In this document: positions 24,313-35,140 of the stretch, in pieces | Position numbering within the stretch: the stretch's first letter is position 1 | Layout: the number at the start of each line of letters is the position of its first letter | From: Bolinopsis microptera | Taxonomy: Eukaryota; Ctenophora; Tentaculata; Lobata; Bolinopsidae | Assembly: GCF_026151205.1 (NCBI RefSeq) | Contig: NC_087072.1 | Location: forward strand, 6,932,084-6,992,083 | DNA length: 60,000 bases | Direction of reading: 5' to 3' | Program-made: the position numbers and the translations under genes | Notes under the pieces: model-generated | What the model was told of the DNA's origin: nothing | What the model saw: the letters and a program-made list of their open reading frames with translations, nothing else | Database searches by the model: none

Positions 24313-26330
24313 TATTTATATTCCTATTAGACACAGACACAGCTAACAATATCAATAACAATCTTGATGCTGAAACCACCAATAAATATTTTGCTGAAAT
24401 AGGTCCAAAGATCCAAGCAGAAGTGCAGCTGGAAAATGAAAATGAATTTCTATCTTATCTACAAAATGAGCAGATTGACAACGAGACCAGCTTGAATAGC
24501 TTTACTGAAATAACTGAGTCCAATATCTTAGACTATGTGGCAAGTATCCCTTGTAGCAAATCCACTAATGATCATATACCATTGAGAGTGTTTAGACAAA
24601 TTTTACCTGCATTTATTGCTCCATTAACACATCTTGTAAATTTGAGTTTATCCAGTGGCATCATGCCAAACAGCTGCAAGGTTGCAAAAGTCACCCCAAT
24701 CCATAAGGATGGTGATACTGAGAACCCTAGTAATTATCGACCAATCTCAATTTTACCGATTCTTGGAAAGTGCATCGAATTTTGTGTGAACTCCCAACTG
24801 ACTCAATATCTTGATGAAAAGGGAATACTTTCAGAGCATCAATATGGTTTCCGTAAAGATCACTCTACAACTTATCTCATGTTAGATCTGTTTGATCGTA
24901 TATTTACTGCTAAGAACAGTGCCAAGCATCCTGCAATTATCTTCCTGGACATCAGAAAGGCATTTGATACTGTTAACCATGATATTCTAATTCAAAAGCT
25001 GAAGCATTATGGAATAAAAGATACTGCATTGAGCTGGTTTAGGAGCTTCCTCACAGATAGATTACAGCAAACTAGAGTTGGGAGTAGGATAAGCAGTGTA
25101 CATTCATTGAACTCTGGAGTGCCTCAAGGAAGTATATTAGGACCAATTCTATTCAGCATTTTTATCAATGACCTGCCTAATGCATGCCTATTTTCTAAAC
25201 CTTATCTATTTGCTGATGACGGTGCATTTTATTTTGACAATATATCTAGAGGAAACTATGGTAACATCAAACAAGAGTTGAAATTAGTTATCAGATGGCT
25301 TCAGGCTAATAAACTATCCCTGAATAATGAAAAAACAAAACTAATGATCCTTGACTCTAAGCCTAACCTTGATGCCATCCTTGTTGAAATTTGTGATGAC
25401 CTTACTTTGGTAATCTGTGAAACTAAATCCCATAAGTACCTTGGACTTATAGTTGACAGCAGATTGACATTTAATGAACATATTGATAACATTAAGAAAA
25501 AGATATCCAAAAGAATTGGTGCTATGTATAGATCAAAAAAACTTCTCCCTCTTAAGTTCAGGAAGATGTTTGCTAATGCACTTATGTTGCCACATTTTGA
25601 CTACTTAGACACCATCTGGTCAAGAACATATAAAAAACGACTAGGAGAGTTAGATATCATGTACAAAAAGGTTGCTAAAATAGCCCTAGATGTAAACATC
25701 AGAGAGAGGTCGGTTAATGTATACAAAAATATGGGATGGCTTCCTCTCCATTTGAGACGACAGGTTCATCTTAGTTCATATATACAGTACCGTATAATCA
25801 ATGAAACATGTCCAAAGCATTTTATCGGGAAATTCTCGTATATTTCTGGTGGATCACGTGAGGCAGAAAACTGCAATCTTTATACTCCTAAATCAAGATC
25901 TCACAAGGAGTTTAACTATCTAGGAACCAAGGCCTGGAACATATTACCAAAGTCCCTTAGAGAGTGTGACGACGTTAAGAAATTTTCTAAGTTATACAAA
26001 GAAACTCTTATGAATATGGTGCTAACTGATGAGAATTACCAAGGGGATAACTCTTACGATAAATTCATGATCCCACCCAACACTAGCCAATGTATCTAGG
26101 CAGTTATGTTATTTCAGTTAAGTTATCTCAGTACATAAGTGAATCCAATCCATCCCCTGCAATCAAAGTATTTCCATGCCTATTAAGCTATTACAGGAAA
26201 TTAGGAACATCAGTGGAAAGGTGCACTGTCAATCATTATTGCTCCATACCTCCAGTCCTCCTGTTATGTGCAATTCTCACTGCTATGTATGCTCCTCATT
26301 TGTATCAATTATATTGATGCTACATTGTTA
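24313..26330 (+). mobile_element. 5'-truncated CR1/L2-like LINE
   Basis: This is a non-LTR retrotransposon remnant. The coding homology is already open just after the TAA at about 24313 (the frame upstream of 24423 reads ETTNKYFAEIGP). The endonuclease and ORF1 are therefore absent, as expected from 5' truncation during target-primed reverse transcription. The right limit is approximate: a short AT-rich 3' region follows the stop codon. Confidence 0.8.
24423..26099 (+). CDS. Reverse transcriptase of a truncated LINE
   Basis: This is an uninterrupted 558-codon frame, with the apparent start being a GTG inside the frame rather than a true initiator. RT motifs in order: NYRPISIL (residues 104-111), FLDIRKAFDTVNH (174-186, first catalytic Asp), SGVPQGSILGPILF (231-244), and the catalytic FADD box (263-266). 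A thumb and C-terminal region follow, including YLGLIVDSRLTF and WNILPKSLREC. The enzyme would copy LINE RNA at the nicked target. The missing N-terminal endonuclease makes this copy non-autonomous. The intact frame suggests fairly recent insertion. Confidence 0.93.
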   Translation: MQLENENEFLSYLQNEQIDNETSLNSFTEITESNILDYVASIPCSKSTNDHIPLRVFRQILPAFIAPLTHLVNLSLSSGIMPNSCKVAKVTPIHKDGDTENPSNYRPISILPILGKCIEFCVNSQLTQYLDEKGILSEHQYGFRKDHSTTYLMLDLFDRIFTAKNSAKHPAIIFLDIRKAFDTVNHDILIQKLKHYGIKDTALSWFRSFLTDRLQQTRVGSRISSVHSLNSGVPQGSILGPILFSIFINDLPNACLFSKPYLFADDGAFYFDNISRGNYGNIKQELKLVIRWLQANKLSLNNEKTKLMILDSKPNLDAILVEICDDLTLVICETKSHKYLGLIVDSRLTFNEHIDNIKKKISKRIGAMYRSKKLLPLKFRKMFANALMLPHFDYLDTIWSRTYKKRLGELDIMYKKVAKIALDVNIRERSVNVYKNMGWLPLHLRRQVHLSSYIQYRIINETCPKHFIGKFSYISGGSREAENCNLYTPKSRSHKEFNYLGTKAWNILPKSLRECDDVKKFSKLYKETLMNMVLTDENYQGDNSYDKFMIPPNTSQCI

Positions 26331-26574
26331 TAGAATATGAAATAATTTTCAACCGTATTAATTTATTAACTAAAAATTATTCAAACAATATACACATAAT
26401 ATAGCAATGACCCTATATAAAAATAATTATAATTATAAAAATTCTGTAAAAATGGTACAAATTTAAAAACTGAGGTAAAATAAAACCCTTTGTAATAATA
26501 TATGTAAAATCCACTAAATCACATCACAACAAAAAGCAGTTTAGACCACCATCCAACAAGCACTCCATGACTTT
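26331..26574. other. AT-rich junction between two retroelement fragments
   Basis: No gene was recognised. The stretch separates the + strand LINE end from the - strand fragment. Confidence 0.4.
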
Positions 26575-27756
26575 TTAGGGTTTAAGAGTGTTGATCAGGT
26601 TAAGGTCCAAATCACTTATTGCCGTGGGTGGAAGGGTTCTGGTACCTCTGTACCCCCTGATAGAGATTATACAGGTTCTGAGTAGATCAAAACGCAGTCT
26701 GCGTCTGACAAATGACATCACATCACAATACCGTTGGCCTTTCTTTAGGCTGATCTTTTCAGCGAGATGTTTTAGGAACTGTGAAGCCTCGGTTGCCATT
26801 CCTCCTGTAGTACTGAACACCAGTGGCGTGAAGGAAGCCTTTTCAACATTTAGGACTCTGTCATTGTACTCACGTTTTTTGTTTTTCTCGTGAGATTGGT
26901 ACATCTGTGAGATGCTCTTGTCACTGTTGGACTGGGCTTGAGGGTGAAGTACCCTTACATCTGTGAATGCCCTGTCCAGCGGCGACCAAAACGATCTCGC
27001 ACTGATGTCCAGTCTTGCACCATCCTGTCTATTTGTTCCATTAGATAGTTCAAGTGTGTGAGGAACGGAGAGAAGCTGGGGTTCTGTTTCAACGTCTTTG
27101 CAAACAGTGGTTAGGAGTTCAGCTATTGTGTCTCTTAGTGAATTGTGTCTAAGTGAAACGTAGCCTCCGATTTTGCAGGTTAGAGTATGGTTGATATGAT
27201 TTTGTTTTCCACATACACATAGGGGACTTCTGTTAGCTGTAGACAGTGTAAGGTTATATCTGAGTGAGAGGGCATCAAAGAATTCCTGTTTGTTAAGGAC
27301 GTACCCACATGCTTTTAGAGGGAGTGTAGATAACCAAATGGATGCTCCTTTTTCACTAAGGAGTTCTAATTGCCTTTGTGTTGATGGGGATACCTCATTC
27401 ATAATAGTTTCACGTTGGTGTTTGTAAAGCTCTTCCTTACGCTTCTTTACTTCATTTATGATGTCATGCTGCAGTTCTTCGTTTAGTTGGAAAGTAGTAA
27501 GCTGTTGAAAAACTGCTTCTGTGAGCTGTTTTGTAGCATTTACTGAGTTAGTGTACTCCATCTCTGCTGTTGATGTACAGTCTGGAACGCTCAGCCCGCC
27601 CATTCTTGCGGGAAGTGAAGCTATTTTTCTGATTTGATCAGGCACAAAACTTTTGCCCATAATGGCTGGTATAAAGTCTTCCTTGACACAATATTCCAAG
27701 AGTTTCAGATGGTCGGAAATCCCTGGGGTTGTACGGCAAACAAATTTATTAACTTA
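26575..27756 (-). CDS. Retrotransposon C-terminal fragment with restriction-like endonuclease signature
   Basis: This is a 374-codon frame from a TTG at 27699. In-frame homology seems to extend a little further upstream (FVCRTTPGISDHLKLL) before a stop near 27756. Its features are a Cys/His cluster (CVCG at 161-164, His171, Cys175), RHN (184-186), EP (206-207), then R..D..ARLD (to 231) and DVRV (247-250). The last two resemble the PD-(D/E)XK arrangement of the endonuclease that follows the RT in R2/NeSL-like retroelements. FTPLVFSTTGGM and RRLRFDLLR are further conserved-looking blocks. The upstream RT domain is missing. The class assignment is inference; that it is a retroelement remnant is more secure. 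Confidence 0.6.
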
Positions 27757-27758
27757 GT

Positions 27759-27888
27759 GTAAATAGCAAGTTTGACAAGGGATTACGTTTATTTTACCCG
27801 GAGTTCGTTTAAGTTTAGTATTGTAAATAGTTAATTTGACGAAGGAAATACGTCTATTTTACCCTGAGTTATGTTTTAGTTCAATCTT
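27759..27888. repeat. Two-copy 64-bp tandem repeat
   Basis: The copies start with GTAAATAG at 27759 and 27823. Both read GTAAATAG-x-TTTGAC...TACGT-TATTTTACCC-GAGTT. It lies just beyond the truncation point of the - strand retroelement fragment. Confidence 0.8.
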
Positions 27889-28502
27889 GACACAATTTTA
27901 AAATTATAATTTAATTATCTTATATATATGTATTGTCCATAACTAGGGTGGCCTGCTAACAGAACCATGATCTGCCTTGATTCATCCTTCAGCACAGAGA
28001 AAAGCTCCTTTTTTATACATTATGATTACAGAGGATCTGATATTTAGATATATATTGCTGTGCTGTAAAAATTGACTTTATTTATTTATTTTATCTATCC
28101 TATCAAATATGTCAATTTAACTTTTGTTTTATTAACTTTTGTTTAATTAAAACACACAAATAGCGGAAATTGTCATTAAATCAACGAAGTGAATTACTTA
28201 CAGTTCACGAAGTTTGAAAGAAAATATTACAATGGACGTACACAATTTGGGTCATATACACCGCACCATCTTGTAATGATACCTTTTTGTATAACAGTAG
28301 TAGACAGTAGTGCACTGTTAACCCAACCATAATACTGAATAATAATGCTACCTAAGGAGAGATAATCTCAGTATGGTTCTGTGTAATAGTTGTTTACAGC
28401 ACACTTTCCACTTGAATAAATGATTATTGAACGATATCGTCAATCTTCAGGGCAGGAGCCCTTTGAGTCTTAAAACCTTAAATAAGGATCGTATGACCCA
28501 TG
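27889..28502. other. AT-rich spacer
   Basis: No gene or repeat was recognised. Confidence 0.4.
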
Positions 28503-29393
28503 TACGGTGTACGAGAAGGGGCCTTACGAATAAAATATATGCTTAAAACATATATTTTTCGTAAGGCCCCTTCTCGGCACTATCCGTCGCGGAGTCGAGT
28601 CCGCGGCGGAGCCGCCGGACTCCGGGCGGACTCCGAGCGGAGTCCGGCGGTGCTCCGCCAAAATGTATTTACAGTGGACTCGAGTACATTTTGGCGGACT
28701 CCGCTCGGAGTCCGCCGGACTCCAACAGAGTCCACTGACTTCCGACCTCCGTCTTCCGACCCTCGGTTAAATTTGTCACGTGACATACAACATAGCATTT
28801 TGCAATATTGTGGTCAGATGAAAAGGTCGCTAGTGATAAACCTTAACCATTACCCTCACAATGTCAATAGTGTACAACTCTAGTCCTAACTTTGACCCTA
28901 TAATTATAAACGTTGACCCTAACCCTCCACCAAACCGTCCGCAGCGAAAAATCAATGTTATTGACTGGTCACGTGACCAAAACAATTTTTGTCATATTAT
29001 CTCATATGGGGAAGCGTTTTTAGCAAGCAAAAATACGTCGACCATCACAGGACGACGCCAGCCAGCACTCTCTACGCTCTTCGAGCTCCGATCGTCCTGT
29101 GACGAAGTAAGGACGAAGCCTGAGGTCCTCAGGTAACATCGACCACCGATTGAAAATTCAAAGATTTTTTGACATAAAGGTCAAATGTAAAACTAAAATC
29201 TTGATGTTGATTGATTGACGACGTCAATTTTTGAGCACAGCGCGAGCGCATATTGCGGAAAAGGACCGCGTAGCTAGTCAAGATGTTGATAAATATTTGG
29301 CTTGTGGCGCGATGTGTTGCTCTAACTATACTTATAGCCCTTTCGCTTGCAGTAGCGCGCGACCGCCGGAGGCGGAAATGACCTGGTTAGCTA
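28503..29393 (+). repeat. GC-rich palindromic element, left copy
   Basis: It contains, in order: a nested 65-bp palindrome (28512-28576); a GC-rich array of CGGAGTCCG/CGGACTCCG palindromes (about 28585-28735); a CCAAAATGTA...TACATTTTGG inverted pair; and about 650 bp of mixed sequence ending ...CGACCGCCGGAGGCGGAAATGACCTGGTTAGC. A long reverse-complement match lies at 45278-46455. Two short open frames inside (28500-28883 and 28861-29136) read this repeat and have no domain. It is probably a non-autonomous foldback-type element. Confidence 0.8.
28512..28576. repeat. 65-bp perfect-arm palindrome (nested mini-element)
   Basis: The arms CGAGAAGGGGCCTTACGAA and TTCGTAAGGCCCCTTCTCG are perfect 19-bp inverted repeats around a 27-bp AT-rich loop. 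The equivalent site of the right-hand copy (46430-46460) lacks the palindrome, so it appears to be an insertion into the larger element. A second copy is at 46923-46979. Confidence 0.85.
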
Positions 29394-29394
29394 G

Positions 29395-30606
29395 TGTTAG
29401 GTAGGGGTATAGTGAATTGAGGGTGAACAGGTTTGCAAATATCTCACGGCCTGTATTAGTATCTTATAAAATATTTGTACTGAGAGACCGGTAGTCGGTC
29501 GATTAATTTAAAGTCTTTATCAATTTAGAAAATATTTGGAGTCAGCGTTACAAGCTGAAAGTTGTAAGGTTTATATGATTGCAATGTCCCACGGCGTGAA
29601 GCTGTAGTTAGTATTTTAAGCCGTTGTAAATTAGTAGTTATTTGGAATTGTGACGTTCCCGGTGGGAAAAGTAGTGGCTTGAAGATTGTTAAAGTTTCAA
29701 ATTTATTAGAACTTATAGTTAAAAGAATACTTACAATTATTTTAACAGCATTGATTTTTGATTATTGTGTTGACGAACTAGCCGAGGTGTTACAAGAGTG
29801 CCATGAGAATCAACTCCCCCTTCAACTCCCCAAAGACCTGTCAACCAGCACTATACAAAAAGGGAAGCTCGCCTGCTGCTCATCGCCTTTCGCCTTTCGC
29901 CTTCTGCATTCACCTGTTCCTATCATGGCCCGGGGTCTTGCTCTGCTGTATCCGTTCTCTCTCCACATGTTACTCATTTCTATTATAGGTTCATAATTTA
30001 GATTAAGTTCTTGATCATGTTATTGTCATTGATTGCATTCGTATCAAAAGGTTGATGTTGAAGATTAGTTCGTACTTAGGTCAATTTCCGTCGTATAATG
30101 CTTAATATGCTGTTAATATACATAATATCTCATCAGATTCCTCGCACTACTAGTATTACCGGTTCCCGATAGATCCTTCCAGAATTAGGCGATGGAGTTC
30201 CTTTCCTGAGGTAAAAATCTTACGTAAACCTTAATCCATCGTTCATAATCATAGCACTTTTCCACTTGTTAACGTTGACGATTGTAGTATTATAGTTATT
30301 TCCTGTGTACTAATTATTAGTTCTAATAGTTATTAATTTTCAGGCAATATGACGGTGATACCCACCCCACTTGTTCTGCCTGTCCTCACCTAAGCTCCAC
30401 CAGTCGTATTGCTTCGTAAGTTTATTACGTCTTCATTAAGAGGTTCCTACGATAGATTTTCCCTTAATTTAACTTAATCAATCTGAATATTGTCACTACT
30501 TAAACGCTCCGTACTTATAATTATCTTACTTCAGATTGATTCCCCCCTCCTTCCTCGAGAACCGTTCGTCACTATGTTAGATCCTCGAGATGACCATGCA
30601 AGATGG
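29395..30606 (+). mobile_element. Shared LINE leader, copy A
   Basis: This 1.2-kb sequence matches 38546-39765 almost base for base, starting TGTTAGGTAGGGGTATAG and ending CCATGCAAGATGGTTC. It is the 5' leader of the LINE that continues to the right. A 105-codon frame inside starts at TTG and changes its C-terminus between copies because a 7-bp CGCCTTT unit differs in number, so it is not called as a gene. Divergence begins exactly after GGTTC, where copy A continues AGTTCTAG and copy B continues CAACACTGG. Confidence 0.88.
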
Positions 30607-31230
30607 TTCAGTTCTAGTTGACATTCCACTATATGAAAAGACCAGATCGCCACTTTATATTCTTATTCCTTGAGAGAGAGAGAGAACCGGAACAGCGACC
30701 TCGTGAATCATCCTATTTAATCGCTTCACCCTCGCCACATTCGCTACTACTTCAATAATGTGTGTTTTAATACTTTCAACACTACTACATAACAAATAAT
30801 TTGAGGATGTCGATGGGAAACCGAATGTCGTGCTAAAGCAGATACCGTGGGGTGTTGTTGCGTGCCTGATGGAGCCTGCTGCTGAAGACAAAGCCTAGAC
30901 TGAAGATGAGTAGATCACCAAACACATCTCAATAACACTACACATCACTAAATCCCTACCCTGTCCCCCTCCTGAGCAAAGACATTCGGCTTCCCATCAA
31001 AGACTCCTCAAAGTATTTGTATTGTATAGTAGTGCTGACTGGGCTTAAACGATTAATCACTACTTTTCCTCCTTCAAAAAATTTAGCCTTATCAAATGAT
31101 TATAATGATAATAATAACATTGTTGAATATACAGTATAATATTATATATATAACTGTTGTTTACAATTTATAATATCTTTTGATACTTATTGATTATTGA
31201 CCCTAACCCCTCCCTTCCCTTTGACACTTC
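30607..31230 (+). mobile_element. LINE copy A, segment between leader and ORF1
   Basis: 30608-30755 recurs at 44246-44395 (copy C), where it is preceded by different sequence. That implies it belongs to the LINE A body rather than to the leader. It contains a short (GA)n run at 30664-30684. The rest is unremarkable. Confidence 0.65.
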
Positions 31231-32628
31231 ATGTCCCACCCAGTTCACAACACTCCCAAAATCCTCCACCTCCCCCACCCACCCACCCACATTACTATTG
31301 ATATTGGTAATGTCTTTGCTCTTGAGTCAATTTATAAAATCCAAAAAACAAATTTCTTTAATGAATCACCTTTTAAATACAAATTACCCAGATTTCCCCA
31401 ACTGCCACACTTGATCTACTCTTTTTCAGGACGGGCTGAGTCAGACGCAGCAGTCCCTCCTGACGGCACAAAGCGCACCCCCGGTTATCACACAGTACGA
31501 TTGCGCAACCCTCGATTTATCATTGTTATGCCTTATACACCAACCCCACCACTACCAGGAGCAACTAATCGCAGACAGTCTCCTCGCGACAGAACTGGAT
31601 CATCAACCTCACCTGCAGGAGCTCGAGCAAGATCCCCTTCAGCCACAAGTTCCAGTAAAACCTTAAAGATGAAACTTAACCAGCAGGGCAAAGGCAAAAA
31701 GGAAGACACACTCTCACCAAAACTCTCCAAAAATGGTACTAAATCAGAATCCTCCACTCTCAAAAGACCCAGCAATCTTGTGGTGGACAAAATCAGTCCT
31801 AACCTCAGAGGTGATGATTCCATCGGAGAGAGTCCTCAGAGTCCTCAGAGTCCCTACTATAAATCCTTCCCGCCCTTTGTACCTCCTGAAGAAAACCCAA
31901 TAAAGACTGAGTCAGACATCATAGATACAGTAGATATAGAAACACCCCCTGCAACAGAATCAGACAAACTGCGGGCTAACAAGACCAATTGCCCATGTCT
32001 CAGAAATTCCCTTGGGAAAGAGTGGAAATTCAAATGCACAAGGTGCAACCAACAATGGCATGCTTCATGTGCCAACCTCAAGGGAGCTAATGATATCCAA
32101 GAGGAAACACCACAACAAGCAGCACTTGATACTATCCTCCAAAGCTGGCTTTGCCCTTGGTGCTTCACTACTAACTTTCCAAAACCTGGTACAAGCACAG
32201 CAGCCAAAATGGACCAGACTCTCCTAGATAGCGTTCACTACAGTAAGAATATACAGGTCATCTCAGACGCCATTTCAGGTGCTGTGAACCAGAGCATGCC
32301 AACCCTAGAGATTTCATCCCTTGAGATCAGACTAAAGAAGCTCAGCGAGGAGATCTCCAACTTCCAAAGATCACGAGAGCCTGGGACCCACATCACACCA
32401 GACCCCAAGCCTGTATCCATTCCCCTCCCTAAAACCATAGAACCACCAATTAAGGACTATAAGATGGACTTCCTTGATGAAGAGACCCTCGAATCTGTGA
32501 CCAGCTTTCTGTCTGACTGCAAGACCTCACAGAAATTTGTTCAGAAAAACGGCAGGATGGTCCTCAAGCTTGGGGAAAGTTACATGTACTCTGGTGATAG
32601 TAGTTTCGTCACACAACCAGTTATTTGA
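31231..32628 (+). CDS. LINE copy A ORF1, PHD-type zinc finger protein
   Basis: The frame encodes 465 aa from an ATG at 31231; the product may really begin at the later MPYTPTPP (31528). The first half is basic and Ser/Pro-rich, as in RNA-binding LINE ORF1 proteins. A Cys/His cluster (NCPC..., CTRCNQQWHASC, WLCPWC) fits a PHD finger, known from CR1/L2-type ORF1. A short coiled-coil candidate follows (LEIRLKKLSEEISNFQ). The end reads FLDEETLESVTSFLSDC...GESYMYSGDSSFV and then runs out of frame where an internal deletion joins ORF1 to the endonuclease region of ORF2. It probably bound LINE RNA. Confidence 0.8.
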   Translation: MSHPVHNTPKILHLPHPPTHITIDIGNVFALESIYKIQKTNFFNESPFKYKLPRFPQLPHLIYSFSGRAESDAAVPPDGTKRTPGYHTVRLRNPRFIIVMPYTPTPPLPGATNRRQSPRDRTGSSTSPAGARARSPSATSSSKTLKMKLNQQGKGKKEDTLSPKLSKNGTKSESSTLKRPSNLVVDKISPNLRGDDSIGESPQSPQSPYYKSFPPFVPPEENPIKTESDIIDTVDIETPPATESDKLRANKTNCPCLRNSLGKEWKFKCTRCNQQWHASCANLKGANDIQEETPQQAALDTILQSWLCPWCFTTNFPKPGTSTAAKMDQTLLDSVHYSKNIQVISDAISGAVNQSMPTLEISSLEIRLKKLSEEISNFQRSREPGTHITPDPKPVSIPLPKTIEPPIKDYKMDFLDEETLESVTSFLSDCKTSQKFVQKNGRMVLKLGESYMYSGDSSFVTQPVI

Positions 32629-35140
32629 AGACACTATAATTAGTAATGGTTTGTATCCATCCATCTCAATTGCTACCCACTTCCGGCCTAACTGTAAAAA
32701 CTCGTGTATAGATAACATCCTAGTTAGTGATATTGATAATGTTTTGCTCTCTGGTGTACTTCAGGATAGATTAAGTGAACACACGTTCATATTCTCCTTC
32801 ACCTCAACCCCGGCCCCAAGAAATAAGAACAATGAAAAACATGTCCGCTACTACGACTACTCAAGTGCCAAGCTTAAAAATTTTGTTTCTGACCTTGAGG
32901 TGAAGGTGAATCAGCTGTCCCAATCTTCAGATTTTTGCGAATTTGTCGATTGCTTCACATCCACCCTTGACAAGCACTGTAAATTAGAAGTACCGAAAAC
33001 GACCAAAAGAACACCAAAGCTTAATCCTTGGATTACAGATGGAATCATCCTCTCAATCGACAGAAAACATGAGCTTTGTAAAGAATGGTCAGATACAGTA
33101 ACAAATAAAGATCCATCTGGCAATGTCCTTCTTTATAAGATATTTAGTGACTATCGTAGGATGCTTAAGGGTATCATAAAGGCAGCCAAACGCTTCTATT
33201 ACTGTAACGAAATCTATAAAAACATTGAAAGCAGTAAGAAAACTTGGCAGATAATAAATGAGCTTAGGGGCAAAAGAAAGAAAACAACCAAACCACCTTT
33301 TATCATCAATAATGAAAGAATCTTGAACCGGAGAGCAATTGCCAATGGTTTTAATTCCTGGTTCGTATCAATTGCTCCCAAGCTCAATGAAACTATCACA
33401 ACTGACTTGTCTTCTGGTATTCCAATTCTCCCCATGAAAACATTCCATGACTTCCTTAGCCCTAGTAACTCTCGATCTATTATGTTAGAGGACAGCACTC
33501 CTGAGGAGGTTCTAAGAATAATCAAAGAATTCGAGAATGGAAAGGCCAGTGATATTCCCATAACCGTTATTAAAACTTCGTCCCACGTTATTGCACCAAT
33601 TATCAGCAGATACTTAAACAAGCTTATGTCAAATGGTATATTCCCTGATATACTTAAGACTGGCAGAATCACACCCGTCTTCAAAAAAGGTAATCCAGAA
33701 GAAATAGAAAACTACCGTCCTATATCCACCTTGTCCATATTTGGCAAAATATTTGAGAAAATCATATATTCTAGGATTTATTCGTTTGTCAGCTCTCAGG
33801 GAATAATATCTAAGACTCAGTTTGGTTTCAGGCAATCGCACTCAACCTCCCATGCAGTAAACTACTCTGTTGACCTCATATCTAAGCACATCAAATTGAA
33901 GCACCATGTGTTAGGCATATTCATCGACCTCAGCAAAGCTTTCGATACTATAGATCACTCAACATTACTTACCAAACTAGAAAGGTATGGCATCCGTGGC
34001 GTGGCAAACGATCTGATCAAGAGCTACCTAACTAATCGATTTCAGTACACTGATGTTGTAGGAGAAAAGTCCGACCTACTTCCAATAAAATTTGGGGTTC
34101 CCCAGGGGTCAATTCTCGGACCCCTTTTATTCCTACTTTACATAAATGATATCTCTAATAGCTCTAGCTTGGGATCGTTTGTCACCTTTGCGGATGACAC
34201 CAACATATTTGTTGTTGGTAAAACTGCACAAGAAGCATATGAACGCAGCAACGCCCTACTTTCAAACCTTCAAACATACATGCGGGCTAACAAGCTTCAC
34301 ATAAACATGTCAAAATGCTGCTACATTCACTTTAGACCTAAGTCACGTATTGAAGCAAACGTTGAAGAAGAATTCATAATGAATATAGACAACTACCCCA
34401 TCAAAAGAGTAACGTCAGCTAGATTTTTAGGAGTCGTCATTGACGAAAATCTAACATGGGAAGAACATATAATAGCCCTAAAACGAAAGCTTAACCATGC
34501 CACCTCAACTCTGTGTCGTCTACGCTGCTCCCTCCCAGAATTTCTCCACAGACAGTTATACTACACTCTTTTTGAATCCCATCTGTCGTACTGCATATCA
34601 GCATGGGGTGGGGCAGCTAAAAATCGTATAAGCTCAATATTCACTGCACAGAAGTACTGTCTGAGGGTCTTGTTTGGTGATAGAGCAGCCTACCGGGATA
34701 AATTCAAAACGTGTGTTCGAACCAGACCATTTACTGACCAGAAACTTGATAGTAAATTTTATAAAAAGGAGCACACTAAACCTCTGTTTAAAAACAACGA
34801 GATACTCACTGTACAAAATCTTTATACTTACCATAGCTACATAGAATTATTCAAGATCATGAAGTTTTCTACTCCTATGTCTATGTACGAAGAGTATTCT
34901 CGTTCTTCCAGGAAACCAATGCTTATTATCAATAAACCGGATCCCCCAGACAACCATAACACGAGGTCAACGAAAATATGGAATATAATAACCCCTAATC
35001 TTAAAATCTTTGATTGTTCTGTTAGTATTTCTTGCCTGAAATCCAAACTGAAATCTTCACTACTTTCCAACCAGCATTGTCATGCCGTGTATGACTGGAC
35101 AAATAAAGACTTTGATATATGTAACCTTAAATTTTCGTAG
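32537..35140 (+). CDS. LINE copy A ORF2, endonuclease remnant plus reverse transcriptase
   Basis: The frame opens at a TTG inside ORF1, but recognisable ORF2 sequence begins near 32621 (LFEDTIISNGLYPSIS). Only the C-terminal end of the apurinic-type endonuclease is left (NSCIDNIL, residues about 54-61). RT follows: ENYRPISTLSIFGK, GIFIDLSKAFDTIDH, FGVPQGSILGPLLF and the catalytic FADDTNIF (FADD at 34187-34198, residue 551). The C-terminal region has FKTCVRTRPF and KEHTKPLF, as in CR1/L2-like elements. The RT is open to its stop, but loss of the endonuclease N-half and of a proper start makes the copy defective. Confidence 0.9.
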   Translation: MFRKTAGWSSSLGKVTCTLVIVVSSHNQLFEDTIISNGLYPSISIATHFRPNCKNSCIDNILVSDIDNVLLSGVLQDRLSEHTFIFSFTSTPAPRNKNNEKHVRYYDYSSAKLKNFVSDLEVKVNQLSQSSDFCEFVDCFTSTLDKHCKLEVPKTTKRTPKLNPWITDGIILSIDRKHELCKEWSDTVTNKDPSGNVLLYKIFSDYRRMLKGIIKAAKRFYYCNEIYKNIESSKKTWQIINELRGKRKKTTKPPFIINNERILNRRAIANGFNSWFVSIAPKLNETITTDLSSGIPILPMKTFHDFLSPSNSRSIMLEDSTPEEVLRIIKEFENGKASDIPITVIKTSSHVIAPIISRYLNKLMSNGIFPDILKTGRITPVFKKGNPEEIENYRPISTLSIFGKIFEKIIYSRIYSFVSSQGIISKTQFGFRQSHSTSHAVNYSVDLISKHIKLKHHVLGIFIDLSKAFDTIDHSTLLTKLERYGIRGVANDLIKSYLTNRFQYTDVVGEKSDLLPIKFGVPQGSILGPLLFLLYINDISNSSSLGSFVTFADDTNIFVVGKTAQEAYERSNALLSNLQTYMRANKLHINMSKCCYIHFRPKSRIEANVEEEFIMNIDNYPIKRVTSARFLGVVIDENLTWEEHIIALKRKLNHATSTLCRLRCSLPEFLHRQLYYTLFESHLSYCISAWGGAAKNRISSIFTAQKYCLRVLFGDRAAYRDKFKTCVRTRPFTDQKLDSKFYKKEHTKPLFKNNEILTVQNLYTYHSYIELFKIMKFSTPMSMYEEYSRSSRKPMLIINKPDPPDNHNTRSTKIWNIITPNLKIFDCSVSISCLKSKLKSSLLSNQHCHAVYDWTNKDFDICNLKFS

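Noticed and set aside
29679-29996. 105-codon frame shared with 38830-39159 (109 codons) in the LINE leader
   Set aside because: It starts at TTG, and a 7-bp unit difference changes the C-terminus between otherwise near-identical copies, so it is not under coding constraint.
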